Shown here piece after piece: positions 1 to 6,380 of a stretch of DNA of 32,558 nt. Source of the DNA: JAHILA01 sp035528175 (GTDB lineage: Bacteria > Patescibacteriota > Minisyncoccia > RBG-13-40-8-A); contig DATKZC010000014.1 of the NCBI GenBank assembly GCA_035528175.1, positions 1 through 32,558 on the forward strand, written 5' to 3'. Each line of letters begins with the position of its first letter. The first letter of the stretch is position 1. A program made the translations under genes and the position numbers. Below the pieces are notes generated by a model. That model saw nothing but the letters and a program-made list of their open reading frames with translations. It did not search any database and was not told where the DNA came from.

Positions 1-166
1 AGATAGAAGGCTATTTGTTTAATATTAAGAGATAACATAAAAATGAGATACTTTAATGGTTAATAACCTCTAAATCTTAGCAAAATTACCCGACTTTAGG
101 CAATTTAGAAGTGTTACCTATGTATCTCATCTTATTCAGGATTTGGCCACTTGGGCATTAAAATCC
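1..166. other. AT-rich intergenic stretch, nothing recognised
   Basis: I see no open reading frame with coding character, RNA gene or clear repeat in this stretch. It lies upstream of the SWIB gene promoter and may hold the end of a transcription unit lying outside the window. Confidence 0.4.
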
Positions 167-176
167 TTTACACTCC

Positions 177-205
177 TTTACAAACCCTTATATAGGGGAT
201 ATAAT
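177..205 (+). promoter_or_regulatory. Sigma-70 promoter of the SWIB gene
   Basis: TTTACA at 177-182 and a perfect TATAAT at 200-205 are separated by 17 bases. A second TTTACA lies at 167-172. Predicted transcription start is near 212, giving a leader of about 80 bases that contains a large hairpin. Confidence 0.75.
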
Positions 206-230
206 AGAAGTAGAGATAATAATTAATTCA

Positions 231-283
231 CCCTGTTAAATCCCGCTTTGCGGGATCCCGCCGTGGCGGGATATTTAACAGGG
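231..283 (+). repeat. Large inverted repeat in the SWIB leader
   Basis: CCCTGTTAAAT at 231-241 pairs with ATTTAACAGGG at 273-283. The enclosed region (241-271) holds two further GC-rich palindromic blocks of the CCCGC...GCGGG type. The right arm ends 9 bases before the ATG at 293 and contains the only AGGG that could act as a ribosome binding site, so the fold could hide the start region. Confidence 0.7.
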
Positions 284-292
284 TAAACAAAT

Positions 293-550
293 ATGGCAGG
301 AAAAGCAAATTCAGCGTTTATGAAGCCGTTAAAAGTCAGTGCGGCTTTAGCTGAGGTCGTTGGTAGTGGTCCAATGCCGAGATCCGAAGTTGTAAAAAAG
401 CTTTGGGTATATATCAAGAAGCACGATCTTCAAGACAAAACCAACAGACGCAACATCAATGCTGACGAAAATCTGAAAGTAGTGTTTGGCGGGAAAAAAA
501 CCGTCAATATGTTTGAGATGACAAAACTTGTTTCAAAACATCTTTCATAG
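293..550 (+). CDS. SWIB/MDM2 domain protein
   Basis: This 85-residue protein consists almost entirely of one SWIB/MDM2 fold. The pattern is typical: a Pro-Met-Pro-Arg turn after the first helix near residue 28, a Val-Val-Lys-Lys-Leu-Trp-Val-Tyr-Ile helix (about 33-42), the HDLQD segment followed by the N-R-R-N-I-N-A-D-E motif (about 44-59), and a C-terminal F-E-M-T-K-L helix. In eukaryotes SWIB is a chromatin-remodelling module. Stand-alone bacterial copies are known from Chlamydiae and several candidate phyla, where a chromosome-associated role is suspected but unproven. The gene has its own promoter at 177-205 and a terminator directly after it, so it is monocistronic. It is one of the few plus-strand genes here. 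Confidence 0.88.
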   Translation: MAGKANSAFMKPLKVSAALAEVVGSGPMPRSEVVKKLWVYIKKHDLQDKTNRRNINADENLKVVFGGKKTVNMFEMTKLVSKHLS

Positions 551-576
551 TCAGTCGCTTAAATTTTTGAAAATTT

Positions 577-608
577 AACAAAAACCCCCTCGCAAGAGGG
601 GTTTTTGT
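577..608. terminator. Bidirectional intrinsic terminator
   Basis: A CCCCTC-gcaa-GAGGGG stem (586-601) is flanked by an A run on the left and a T run on the right. It can therefore end both the plus-strand SWIB gene and the minus-strand membrane protein that ends at 610. Confidence 0.85.
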
Positions 609-609
609 T

Positions 610-933
610 TTACGCTTTATATGATTTTGCCGTTTTAAAGAAAAACAGGAATACGGGCACGCCGATAATTATCTGCGCAATACTGGTCGCGGCTTTGCTT
701 TGACGTCGCGCTGTTTGATTCTCTAAACATTGTTTCTGATAATCCACTTCTGAAACAACACTCCCTGTTTTCTCCTCTGGTACGCGAACTGCGTCGTAAT
801 AATAACATTCGTCATCCGCTTTCGTGAATACCCATGTCTTTAATGCTAAATCAACAAGGCCGATGGCGCCGATAATAGATATTACCAGCCCAATTAAAGT
901 CATGGCCCACAAGAAAAAATTTGCTATTTTCAT
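610..933 (-). CDS. Small two-helix membrane protein, MscL partner (copy 1)
   Basis: This 107-residue protein has two predicted membrane helices (about 7-30 and 83-100) separated by a polar loop with two cysteines, C43 and C69. I do not recognise a named family. Its start overlaps the stop of the upstream mscL by 4 bases (ATGA), so the two are translationally coupled. A related protein (same layout, a conserved K-x-V/W-x-F-x3-D/x-C block before the first cysteine, and a second cysteine 24-26 residues later) sits beside the second mscL copy at 11095-11433. The paired occurrence suggests a shared envelope or osmotic role. That link is inference. Confidence 0.7.
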   Translation of the reverse strand: MKIANFFLWAMTLIGLVISIIGAIGLVDLALKTWVFTKADDECYYYDAVRVPEEKTGSVVSEVDYQKQCLENQTARRQSKAATSIAQIIIGVPVFLFFFKTAKSYKA

Positions 934-1244
934 ATATCTTTTTTATCTACTTTATTAAGTTTTAATGCTTTAAACCCGTAATAAACAACCAAGGCAATAA
1001 TTATAAAATCTATCAAAATAGAAATAAAATGCCCGAACCCTATATAGGCCGAGCCGATGTGCAGGCCGAGATTTGATAAATTACCCAATCTTCCCAAGAA
1101 GATTCCGATAATCGGATTGATTAAGTCGTTGACAAACGCGGAAACAACTTTAGAAACCGCACCGCCTAAAATAAATCCAATTGCCAATCCCACTACGCCT
1201 TGGCTACGTATAAAATTTATAAACTCATTTATTTTCACATTCAT
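930..1244 (-). CDS. mscL: Large-conductance mechanosensitive channel (copy 1)
   Basis: This is a 104-residue MscL. The amphipathic N-terminal helix is followed by TM1 with the conserved VVGLAIGFILGGAVSKVV segment (about 17-34), then DLINPIIG, a short periplasmic loop (LGNLSNLGLHIGSAYIGFGHF) and TM2 (about 74-92) ending in a charged tail. MscL forms a pore that releases solutes when membrane tension rises after hypo-osmotic shock. It is shorter than the E. coli protein (136 residues), mainly in the loop and C-terminal bundle. A second, similar copy lies at 10687-11079. The stop overlaps the next gene by 4 bases. Confidence 0.93.
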   Translation of the reverse strand: MNVKINEFINFIRSQGVVGLAIGFILGGAVSKVVSAFVNDLINPIIGIFLGRLGNLSNLGLHIGSAYIGFGHFISILIDFIIIALVVYYGFKALKLNKVDKKDI

Positions 1245-1290
1245 AATGTAGTTTTAATAATTAATCTGCAAACATTATTATTTTATCAAA

Positions 1291-1422
1291 TTTAATTTCT
1301 ATTATTTTATTTTTATTTTTAATCCGCGGATAATTTTGATATTTGATTTTGAAATTTTAAAATACTCTGCCAAGAAATTTTATCACTGCCTCGTTCACTT
1401 TGACAATAATAGGAATTTTCAT
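1291..1422 (-). pseudogene. Decayed DUF167 (YggU-like) copy
   Basis: The minus strand resembles the intact DUF167 gene at 3207-3413. It begins Met-Lys-Ile-Pro-Ile-Ile-Val-Lys, then jumps to the N-E-A-V-I-K-F-L block, having lost about 22 internal codons. A frame shift after that is needed to follow LAEYF and the downstream segment. The shared plus-strand string AATACTCTGCCAAGA and the TCACTGCCTCGTTC block make the relation plain at DNA level. It is a remnant of a segmental duplication. The neighbouring 70-aa membrane protein is also duplicated. Confidence 0.75.
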
Positions 1423-1453
1423 TTGTTATTCTTCTCAGTAAGATTTTTAATTC

Positions 1454-1666
1454 TTACAACTTTCCAATTTCTTTTAAATCTTTATCCGGCAAATATAAAA
1501 TCAACAATCCAATCACGATGCCGATAATGGCTGTCCAGACATGGCTACCACCCAAAAACCATTTATCTATTCCATCAAGCACATACCAAATACCGCGCCA
1601 TACTAAAACTAAACCAATTACGATTGATATATTTTTTGCCAAATAAGCTAAAGTTAATTTTTTCAT
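1454..1666 (-). CDS. Small membrane protein, duplicated family (copy 1)
   Basis: This 70-residue protein is nearly identical to the one at 4389-4604, differing at only a few positions plus one N-terminal residue. It has two hydrophobic helices (about 10-27 and 42-59) around a W-R-G-I-W-Y-V-L-D-G-I-D-K-W segment, and a charged tail DKDLKEIGKL. I know no function for it. The strong conservation between copies, including at synonymous sites in long stretches, points to a recent duplication or gene conversion. It stands alone here, with a candidate promoter upstream at 1709-1738. Confidence 0.75.
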   Translation of the reverse strand: MKKLTLAYLAKNISIVIGLVLVWRGIWYVLDGIDKWFLGGSHVWTAIIGIVIGLLILYLPDKDLKEIGKL

Positions 1667-1708
1667 CTCATTAGAAATTTATTAATTTTTATCCCTAAAA
1701 CTCCAGCC

Positions 1709-1738
1709 ATAGTATGAATCATATATTGATTTTACCAA
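1709..1738 (-). promoter_or_regulatory. Candidate promoter for the 70-aa membrane protein
   Basis: On the minus strand TTGGTA (1733-1738) and TACTAT (1709-1714) are separated by 18 bases. The match is fair rather than perfect. It gives a leader of about 35-40 bases. Confidence 0.45.
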
Positions 1739-1784
1739 AATTTAATTATTTAAAAAAGTCAAAACCACACCAGGCGTGAAGTAA

Positions 1785-1814
1785 ATAAAAAGGGGTCGCG
1801 CGAAACGCGACCCT
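1785..1814 (-). terminator. Intrinsic terminator after the secreted protein gene
   Basis: Read on the minus strand, GGGTCGCG and CGCGACCC arms flank a short loop and are followed by TTTTTATTT. It lies 14 bases after the stop at 1828 and closes the GC-richer two-gene segment. Confidence 0.85.
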
Positions 1815-1827
1815 TGTGGCTCGTTGA

Positions 1828-2229
1828 TTATCCGGTCCTGATTTTCCTGACCAGATTCTTGAGCAACCTCTTTTCTTTCTGGGTTTTGGCTGCCTTTCCT
1901 GCTTTCCATTCCAGAAAGGTTTTAGTGTCCAGGAAGAAATATCCTCCATTCGGACACGTGATGCCACGGCTTTCCTGGGTGCGCTTGTAAAAAACCAGCA
2001 CTTTACCTTTACCAGTACCAAAGACAATCACAATTCCGGGATAGTCGATCTTGGCCGTATCCCCGAAATTGAAGAAAAAGTCCTTGCCTTGAATCCCATC
2101 GGGTTTCATGATGGTAACCAGCATCTCGTCCGGAACCAAGGCCACGTCTCCTCTGGTGATATTGCCAGCAGCGAGGGTGACGGCAAAAACGAGTAGAAAG
2201 AAAACCAATAAACAAATTCTTCTTTTCAT
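1828..2229 (-). CDS. Hypothetical secreted protein
   Basis: This 133-residue protein starts with a clear signal peptide: Met-Lys-Arg-Arg, then a hydrophobic core rich in Leu, Val and Phe to about residue 20, ending in an Ala-Ala-Gly cleavage region. The mature part holds a beta-rich segment (about 28-90) and a very basic Lys/Arg-rich tail from about residue 110. I recognise no family. A perfect ribosome site AAGGAGG (2236-2242) lies 6 bases before the ATG. Together with the next gene upstream it forms a segment visibly richer in G and C than its neighbours, which suggests horizontal acquisition. The terminator at 1785-1814 ends the unit. Confidence 0.7.
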   Translation of the reverse strand: MKRRICLLVFFLLVFAVTLAAGNITRGDVALVPDEMLVTIMKPDGIQGKDFFFNFGDTAKIDYPGIVIVFGTGKGKVLVFYKRTQESRGITCPNGGYFFLDTKTFLEWKAGKAAKTQKEKRLLKNLVRKIRTG

Positions 2230-2252
2230 TATTCACCTCCTTTTCCAGAAAT

Positions 2253-2720
2253 TTAGCACGGCTTTATCATTGCCACTGGGAAGGTATAGAACAAGCCGTT
2301 GTCTTTGTCCTCACGGATCCTGAATACGAATCTTTCGCCAATTTGCAGACGCATTACCCTTGCCCTGATCTCGTAATTGGATTCCTTCCTGTTCACGGAA
2401 ACAATAAACACCTCATTCTTCCCTCCGTTCACCGGCCTCAACTGATAAAGCATTTTGTCTTCGGTTAAAACCCAAAGACAGCAACCATGAAAAATTTCGG
2501 GAATACCTGGGGGCTGAATGCCGAGAGCAAGACGGATTTCTCCGTGTTTTCTCTTTTCCAGTCTGTTGTCCCAACAGAAATGACAGAACTTTCCGATTTT
2601 TCCTTTGGGCAATAATATGCCCCAGTGCGAAAAGGAACATCCTTTGTCTCCGCAATCGCTACATACAGCATACAAAAAACTCCCATAAGACGTGTCGTTC
2701 AATTTTAATGTGCTCTTCAC
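2253..2720 (-). CDS. Hypothetical protein with Cys pairs (possible zinc site)
   Basis: From the start chosen here the protein has 155 residues. Near the N-terminus are C-x2-C-x3-G-C (CSDCGDKGC) and, about 25 residues on, C-x2-C (CHFC), an arrangement fit to bind zinc. The C-terminal half is beta-rich. I recognise no family. The GTG at 2718-2720 is preceded by a perfect AAGGAGG (2726-2732) at 5 bases, so I prefer it over the upstream ATG at 2762. That ATG would be the first base of a leaderless transcript, given the promoter at 2767-2795. The gene is followed by the secreted protein gene at 23 bases and shares its higher GC content. Confidence 0.65.
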   Translation of the reverse strand: MKSTLKLNDTSYGSFLYAVCSDCGDKGCSFSHWGILLPKGKIGKFCHFCWDNRLEKRKHGEIRLALGIQPPGIPEIFHGCCLWVLTEDKMLYQLRPVNGGKNEVFIVSVNRKESNYEIRARVMRLQIGERFVFRIREDKDNGLFYTFPVAMIKPC

Positions 2721-2766
2721 TTTCACCTCCTTGTCTCGCCTTGGGCGGACTTGCATTGCCATTTTA

Positions 2767-2795
2767 AAAATAGCACCCGCGTGCTATTTTGTCAA
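2767..2795 (-). promoter_or_regulatory. Promoter with a perfect palindrome in its spacer
   Basis: On the minus strand TTGACA (2790-2795) and TATTTT (2767-2772) are 17 bases apart. A perfect inverted repeat AAAATAGCAC / GTGCTATTTT (2767-2776 and 2781-2790, 4-base centre) fills the spacer and covers the -10 box. It looks like an operator for a dimeric repressor. It can also fold as a hairpin at the end of tspO and could serve as its terminator. Confidence 0.65.
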
Positions 2796-2814
2796 TAGAA
2801 TTATTTGTGTTGAA

Positions 2815-3210
2815 TTATCTGTTTAAAAATGTAATCGTGAGTTGAAGAATAGTTGCGAAAGCAACCCAGAGTAAATATGGAATCTGTATATAAGCAATCC
2901 AACGTACGTGCGGATAAATCGCTACCATTGCCCAGATTAATGTTCCCAGAACAAACAAAATATCTATTGCTGCAAGCAGATTATTTTTCAATCCGAATTG
3001 TATGGGCGTAAAAATAAGGTTAAAAACAAGATTAAGTATAAAGGGTAAAGCAATAATCCAGGGAATCTTTTTCTGAAAAACCATTAAAAAAACCTTGCCA
3101 AAAGAAATAGCGATTAAAATATAAAGAAAAGACCAGACAGGGCCGAAAAGCCAGCTTGGCGGAGACCACGATGGTTTGATTAATTGTGAATACCAATTAT
3201 AGCTGTTCAT
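2815..3210 (-). CDS. tspO: TspO/MBR family membrane protein
   Basis: This is a 131-residue TspO (translocator protein, formerly peripheral benzodiazepine receptor). The family signature KPSWSPPSWLFGPVW sits at about 12-26, directly before the first long helix. Five membrane helices follow, with the conserved N-x-x-F-x-P block (NLIFTPIQFGL, about 64-74) and the W-V-A-F-A-T motif in the last helix. TspO proteins bind porphyrins and take part in tetrapyrrole or stress responses; the role here is unknown. The start overlaps the stop of the DUF167 gene by 4 bases (ATGA), so the two are coupled. Confidence 0.92.
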   Translation of the reverse strand: MNSYNWYSQLIKPSWSPPSWLFGPVWSFLYILIAISFGKVFLMVFQKKIPWIIALPFILNLVFNLIFTPIQFGLKNNLLAAIDILFVLGTLIWAMVAIYPHVRWIAYIQIPYLLWVAFATILQLTITFLNR

Positions 3211-3413
3211 AATTCAATCTCTATTATTTTATGCTTACTTTTTAATCCTGACTTAATTATAACACTTGATTTTGGAACTTCAAAATACTCTGCCAAGAGT
3301 TTTATTACTGCCTCGTTCGCCTTCCCCTCTTTTGCAGGTGCCTTGACTGAAACTTTCGGCAATTCAACTTTGTCTTGCTTCGCATTCGCTTTAATAATAA
3401 TAGAAATCCGCAT
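3207..3413 (-). CDS. DUF167 (YggU-like) protein
   Basis: This 68-residue protein shows the whole DUF167 core: a first strand ISIIIKANAKQDKV, the V-S-V-K-A-P-A-K-E-G-K-A-N-E-A-V-I block (about 22-37), a helix to LAEYFEVPKSSV, and the final I-I-K-S-G-L-K-S-K-H-K-I-I-E-I strand. It is slightly shorter than the usual 75-100 residues. The family function is unresolved. It lies in a chain of small membrane protein genes and is coupled to tspO by a 4-base overlap. A decayed copy is at 1291-1422. Confidence 0.9.
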   Translation of the reverse strand: MRISIIIKANAKQDKVELPKVSVKAPAKEGKANEAVIKLLAEYFEVPKSSVIIKSGLKSKHKIIEIEL

Positions 3414-3414
3414 T

Positions 3415-3720
3415 TTAAAATATCAAATACACAAGGGCGATGATGGCAGCAATTATCAGGCAGAATATGCCCGTGAAGAACAAAACTTTCAATGATTCTT
3501 TTATCTTGCCTTCCTTGAAAAATAGATAGGCTGGATAGCCGAAAACAATCGAACCGGTTGCTGCTGCCGAAAATACCAGTATCACCAACATTGCGGTAAA
3601 TCCGATAATTCCCGGTGGCTCGATGTTTCTTGTACTCAGAAAATTAAATATTAGCGCAATCAAAACGCAATACCCAATCACGCCAATTGCCTGTAAAAGT
3701 CCGATTAAAGATGGTTTCAT
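3415..3720 (-). CDS. Hypothetical three-helix membrane protein
   Basis: This 101-residue protein has three strongly hydrophobic segments (about 5-28, 37-63 and 77-101). A short basic cytoplasmic stretch (FFKEGKIKESLKV) lies between the last two. No catalytic motif is visible and I recognise no named family. Its start overlaps the stop of the upstream gene by 4 bases, and it ends 1 base before the DUF167 gene begins. It is therefore part of the 5016-to-2815 chain of small genes. Confidence 0.65.
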   Translation of the reverse strand: MKPSLIGLLQAIGVIGYCVLIALIFNFLSTRNIEPPGIIGFTAMLVILVFSAAATGSIVFGYPAYLFFKEGKIKESLKVLFFTGIFCLIIAAIIALVYLIF

Positions 3721-3962
3721 ATGTTTTTTTTATTCTTATTAATTATTACATCAATTATTGCCAAAATAACTCCCATGCCGAACAAGCCATAACTGATTAG
3801 GCGGTTGTTGTTAGATACTGACACAATACCCACGACTATAAAAACAAAAGCAATACTCGTTAATGGCGTCAGTGGCCTTAACATTCTTTTCTTCATCTTG
3901 AAAACAAAAACCACGAAAATAATAAATATCACAACTATGCTGATAATAATGTATGGTATCAT
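3717..3962 (-). CDS. Hypothetical small membrane protein
   Basis: This 81-residue protein has three hydrophobic helices (about 2-20, 33-48 and 57-73) and short basic linkers (KMKKRM, KNKKN at the end). No motif is recognised. It overlaps the next gene by 4 bases and follows the DUF2177 gene by 9 bases. Confidence 0.6.
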   Translation of the reverse strand: MIPYIIISIVVIFIIFVVFVFKMKKRMLRPLTPLTSIAFVFIVVGIVSVSNNNRLISYGLFGMGVILAIIDVIINKNKKNI

Positions 3963-3971
3963 AAAATTTAT

Positions 3972-4370
3972 TTATATTTCTATTTTATTAGCAATAAAAT
4001 AAGTCACGATTGAAACAGAGGCCGCAAGTACTGCACCCCATATTAAATCAATAATAGTTACTAAAAGGGGCCAATCCTTGGCTACTGCCAAATTCGTCAA
4101 ATCGTAAGTAGCATAACAAACCAGGCCAAATAGCGCACCAAAGAAAAGAGCGTGCGTCCACGAGCTTTTTCCCACTGCTGGAGAAATAACAAACACCACC
4201 AAGCCAGCGATAAAAATCAGATAAAAAACAATGGTCGCAATCCAATTTATATTCGGCTTCATTAAAGCGCCAATCTGCGCGCGATAAAAATCCTTAGCCA
4301 CTAAACCAAGCCAAATCATATCTATGACAAAGAATACTGGTAATGCAATTGCGTATAATTTTGCAAACAT
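3972..4370 (-). CDS. DUF2177 family membrane protein
   Basis: This 132-residue protein matches the DUF2177 pattern: an N-terminal helix with the F-F-V-I-D-M-I-W-L-G motif (about 14-23), the Y-R-A-Q-I-G segment, three more helices, the G-L-V-C-Y-A-T-Y-D-L-T-N-L-A motif (about 81-94), and the I-D-L-I-W-G motif (about 107-112). Length fits the family (about 130). Its function is unknown. It belongs to the chain of small membrane protein genes and has no visible strong ribosome binding site. Confidence 0.88.
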   Translation of the reverse strand: MFAKLYAIALPVFFVIDMIWLGLVAKDFYRAQIGALMKPNINWIATIVFYLIFIAGLVVFVISPAVGKSSWTHALFFGALFGLVCYATYDLTNLAVAKDWPLLVTIIDLIWGAVLAASVSIVTYFIANKIEI

Positions 4371-4388
4371 ATGATTTTTTTAATTAAT

Positions 4389-4604
4389 TTATAACTTCCC
4401 GATTTCTTTCAAATCTTTGTCCGGCAAGTATAAAATCAACAGCCCAAGCACAATGCCGATAATAGCTGTCCAGACATGGCTACCGCCCAAAAGCCATTTG
4501 TCTATTCCATCAAGCACATACCAAATTCCGCGCCAGATCAAAACCAAACCAATTACAATTGATATGTTTTTCGCCAAATAAGCTAAAGTCAATTTTTTAA
4601 ACAT
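4389..4604 (-). CDS. Small membrane protein, duplicated family (copy 2)
   Basis: This 71-residue protein is nearly identical to the one encoded at 1454-1666. It has the same two-helix layout around W-R-G-I-W-Y-V-L-D-G-I-D-K-W and the same C-terminal DKDLKEIGKL. Differences are conservative (Ile for Val, Leu for Phe). Here it sits inside the operon-like chain, 18 bases upstream of the DUF2177 gene, so this copy may be the parent and the one at 1454-1666 the offspring. Confidence 0.75.
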   Translation of the reverse strand: MFKKLTLAYLAKNISIVIGLVLIWRGIWYVLDGIDKWLLGGSHVWTAIIGIVLGLLILYLPDKDLKEIGKL

Positions 4605-4625
4605 AAAATTACTTTTTTATTCTTA

Positions 4626-4790
4626 TCAGCTAATCAACGCGGCAATATAAACTCCGATATAATACGGCCAAACAATAATTGCCAGCACCGCCTTCCAGAA
4701 TCCAAGGTGCAGAAATCCGATGGTAAATAACCAGGCAGCAAACCACGAAAACGCCGTAAAACTATGATTTTTTATTTTTATTTTGTTCAT
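4626..4790 (-). CDS. Very small membrane protein (54 aa)
   Basis: A 54-codon frame runs from ATG at 4788-4790 to TGA at 4626-4628. After a basic N-terminus (Met-Asn-Lys-Ile-Lys-Ile-Lys) it has two hydrophobic segments rich in Trp, Phe and Ala (about 13-30 and 34-53). It fits neatly between its neighbours in the small-membrane-protein chain, and its amino acid make-up is like theirs, so I take it as real. The family is not recognised. Confidence 0.6.
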   Translation of the reverse strand: MNKIKIKNHSFTAFSWFAAWLFTIGFLHLGFWKAVLAIIVWPYYIGVYIAALIS

Positions 4791-4800
4791 AGGTTTGTTG

Positions 4801-5016
4801 TTAATTCTTATTAATTTTTATTAATTCCCAAATTGCGGACAAACTAAATATCGCCTGAAGAATAATAAAAATCGTATTTTCTAAATAAATACTATAAACC
4901 AACATCAAAATTCCGCCGATTAAGAAAAATATATTTTCTATTTTTCTATTTTTTTGGAGGAGTACGCCGATAATAATGAAAATTAGCCCCAAAATCCCGA
5001 TTATAGTAAAAATCAT
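4801..5016 (-). CDS. Hypothetical three-helix membrane protein
   Basis: This 71-residue protein has three hydrophobic helices (about 2-21, 28-44 and 48-64) with a short basic loop QKNRKI after the first. The layout (G-x-L-G-L-x-F, then Q-x-x-R-K, then a late I-W-E-L) resembles small CBU_0592-type membrane proteins, but I cannot confirm that. It is the first gene of the chain running down to tspO. Confidence 0.55.
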   Translation of the reverse strand: MIFTIIGILGLIFIIIGVLLQKNRKIENIFFLIGGILMLVYSIYLENTIFIILQAIFSLSAIWELIKINKN

Positions 5017-5086
5017 AAATTTATTTTTTATTCTTACACTCTTATTATACCAAAATCTAACTTGCCTTGCAATTGCGAAGGTAAAT

Positions 5087-5187
5087 TAAACCGCGTTTGA
5101 CGCGGTATCATTAATTTTAAAACAAAACAAACCGCGTTTGACGCGGTCAATTTTAAAAGCCGCCGGATTACCGACGGCTTTTTTTAA
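5087..5187 (-). terminator. Three hairpins in tandem, two of them identical
   Basis: Two copies of the hairpin ACCGCGTTTGACGCGGT (about 5088-5104 and 5131-5147) are followed by a third hairpin (AGCCGCCGG / CCGACGGCT, about 5159-5179) with a T run on its plus side and an AT-rich tail on the minus side. On the minus strand they lie just after the gene ending at 5206 and probably end its transcription. Why the first hairpin is duplicated is unclear. Confidence 0.65.
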
Positions 5188-5205
5188 AATCTTATTCTTC
5201 AAATG

Positions 5206-5904
5206 TCATTGTTTCTCATTTAATTTTTTTCGCATTTCAAATTCCTTTCCTTTTAAAACCTTTAGAGTTTTTCCCATTACAACATCTGATATAGCATTGT
5301 CAAATGTAAGATAGAATTCCTGCTTCTCTTCCCCTTCGAGTATTTTTTTAATCTTGTCTAGATCTAGAAAAAATCTTGAAATAGCTTCAGCATGTACTTC
5401 AGCCGTAAAATACTCCTCCACTGTATCGCAATCATCACAACGTAGCCTATACTTATCTAAAAGGGGGAAAACAATATTGTATGAACTATCTTCTTTCATA
5501 TCGTTTATATAAATCCAACCAAAACATCGACCGTGTCTGCATGAACCAGAAACTTTTCTGATGTTCTCGCCCCCACAACGAGGACAAAGCCTCCATATCC
5601 AATCTCCGTTTCCATCTTTTTTGTATAGCCTCTTCATCCATTTGTAATCAACCTTATCAATATCATCATATACGTACTTATGCGCATCGAGAGGTTCAAT
5701 TAAGCGGCCAAGGGTTGGAATTACCGATCCTATTTTCAAAAATTCAGCTGGCGTGACCGGGAAAGATAATTTTCTTCTAATACTGGCTATGTCTTTTTGA
5801 TAAAAATAGGACGATACGGAATAAGAAATCAAGCCACCAAGAACAATACCTATCAAAGTACTGATCACAGAAATCTTAACGTCTCCTTTTTTAAAGAGCT
5901 TCAT
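5206..5904 (-). CDS. Membrane-anchored zinc-ribbon protein, unknown function
   Basis: This 232-residue protein has one N-terminal membrane helix (about 12-34) after a Lys-rich start. The soluble part contains C-P-R-C-G-G at about 107-112, C-x4-C (CRHGRC, about 122-127) and C-D-D-C (about 155-158), which together could hold one or two zinc ions. The C-terminal third is helical and charged. I recognise no family. A perfect AAGGAGG (5911-5917) lies 6 bases before the ATG. The gene stands alone between the restriction-modification-like operon upstream and the hairpin cluster downstream. Confidence 0.65.
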   Translation of the reverse strand: MKLFKKGDVKISVISTLIGIVLGGLISYSVSSYFYQKDIASIRRKLSFPVTPAEFLKIGSVIPTLGRLIEPLDAHKYVYDDIDKVDYKWMKRLYKKDGNGDWIWRLCPRCGGENIRKVSGSCRHGRCFGWIYINDMKEDSSYNIVFPLLDKYRLRCDDCDTVEEYFTAEVHAEAISRFFLDLDKIKKILEGEEKQEFYLTFDNAISDVVMGKTLKVLKGKEFEMRKKLNEKQ

Positions 5905-6073
5905 TTTTCTCCTCCTTTTTAATTTAAAGAACTAATTTTCATCTCTATTAACTTATATCGTCTAAATTTATACGTCAAGAGTTAAATCCAATCAAATTTT
6001 CTCAATCCAATTTTTTTGATTTCTTCGGTAATCATTGATCTTATTTACCCCGCCACTACTAGGTTTTGGTTAG

Positions 6074-6352
6074 TTATTTTAATGCCAACCAAATTTGAAT
6101 TGCTAATCCGACCAACATTAAAAGGGTTAGTCCTGCGATAACACGCGTCAATATAATCAGTTTTTTGTTGTGTTCTTCGGTGGCTTTATTAAATTTTTCA
6201 GTTGCATCAATTAAATCAAACATAACCCGGCATTGATGTAGCGCAGTATTAAATCCTGCTCGTTGCGTATCTTCTAACAAGGCCTTTTTGAGTTCCGGTG
6301 TTAACTTATCAAGATTTTTAATCTTATTCTCTTGTTCTGTAGTGATTCCCAT
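6074..6352 (-). CDS. Tail-anchored small protein behind the HNH nuclease
   Basis: From the ATG at 6350-6352 this is a 92-residue protein. The first 65 residues are helical and charged, with possible coiled-coil stretches; one membrane helix follows at about 69-88. A longer frame reaches 6415 but would overlap the HNH gene, so I chose the inner start 28 bases after the HNH stop. It is the last gene of the LexA-methyltransferase / HNH operon. No family is recognised. A role as immunity, anchor or effector for that system is possible but unsupported by any motif. Confidence 0.55.
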   Translation of the reverse strand: MGITTEQENKIKNLDKLTPELKKALLEDTQRAGFNTALHQCRVMFDLIDATEKFNKATEEHNKKLIILTRVIAGLTLLMLVGLAIQIWLALK

Positions 6353-6380
6353 AAATTTATTTTTATCAAATTTTTCTCGA

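Noticed and set aside
1746..2027. 93-codon minus-strand frame
   Set aside because: It overlaps the secreted protein gene in another frame and runs through that gene's terminator, with no ribosome site.
2762..2764. ATG at 2762 as start of the Cys-pair protein
   Set aside because: It would fit a leaderless start, but the GTG at 2720 has a perfect AAGGAGG at ideal distance. The 14 extra residues are low-complexity and basic. Not fully excluded.
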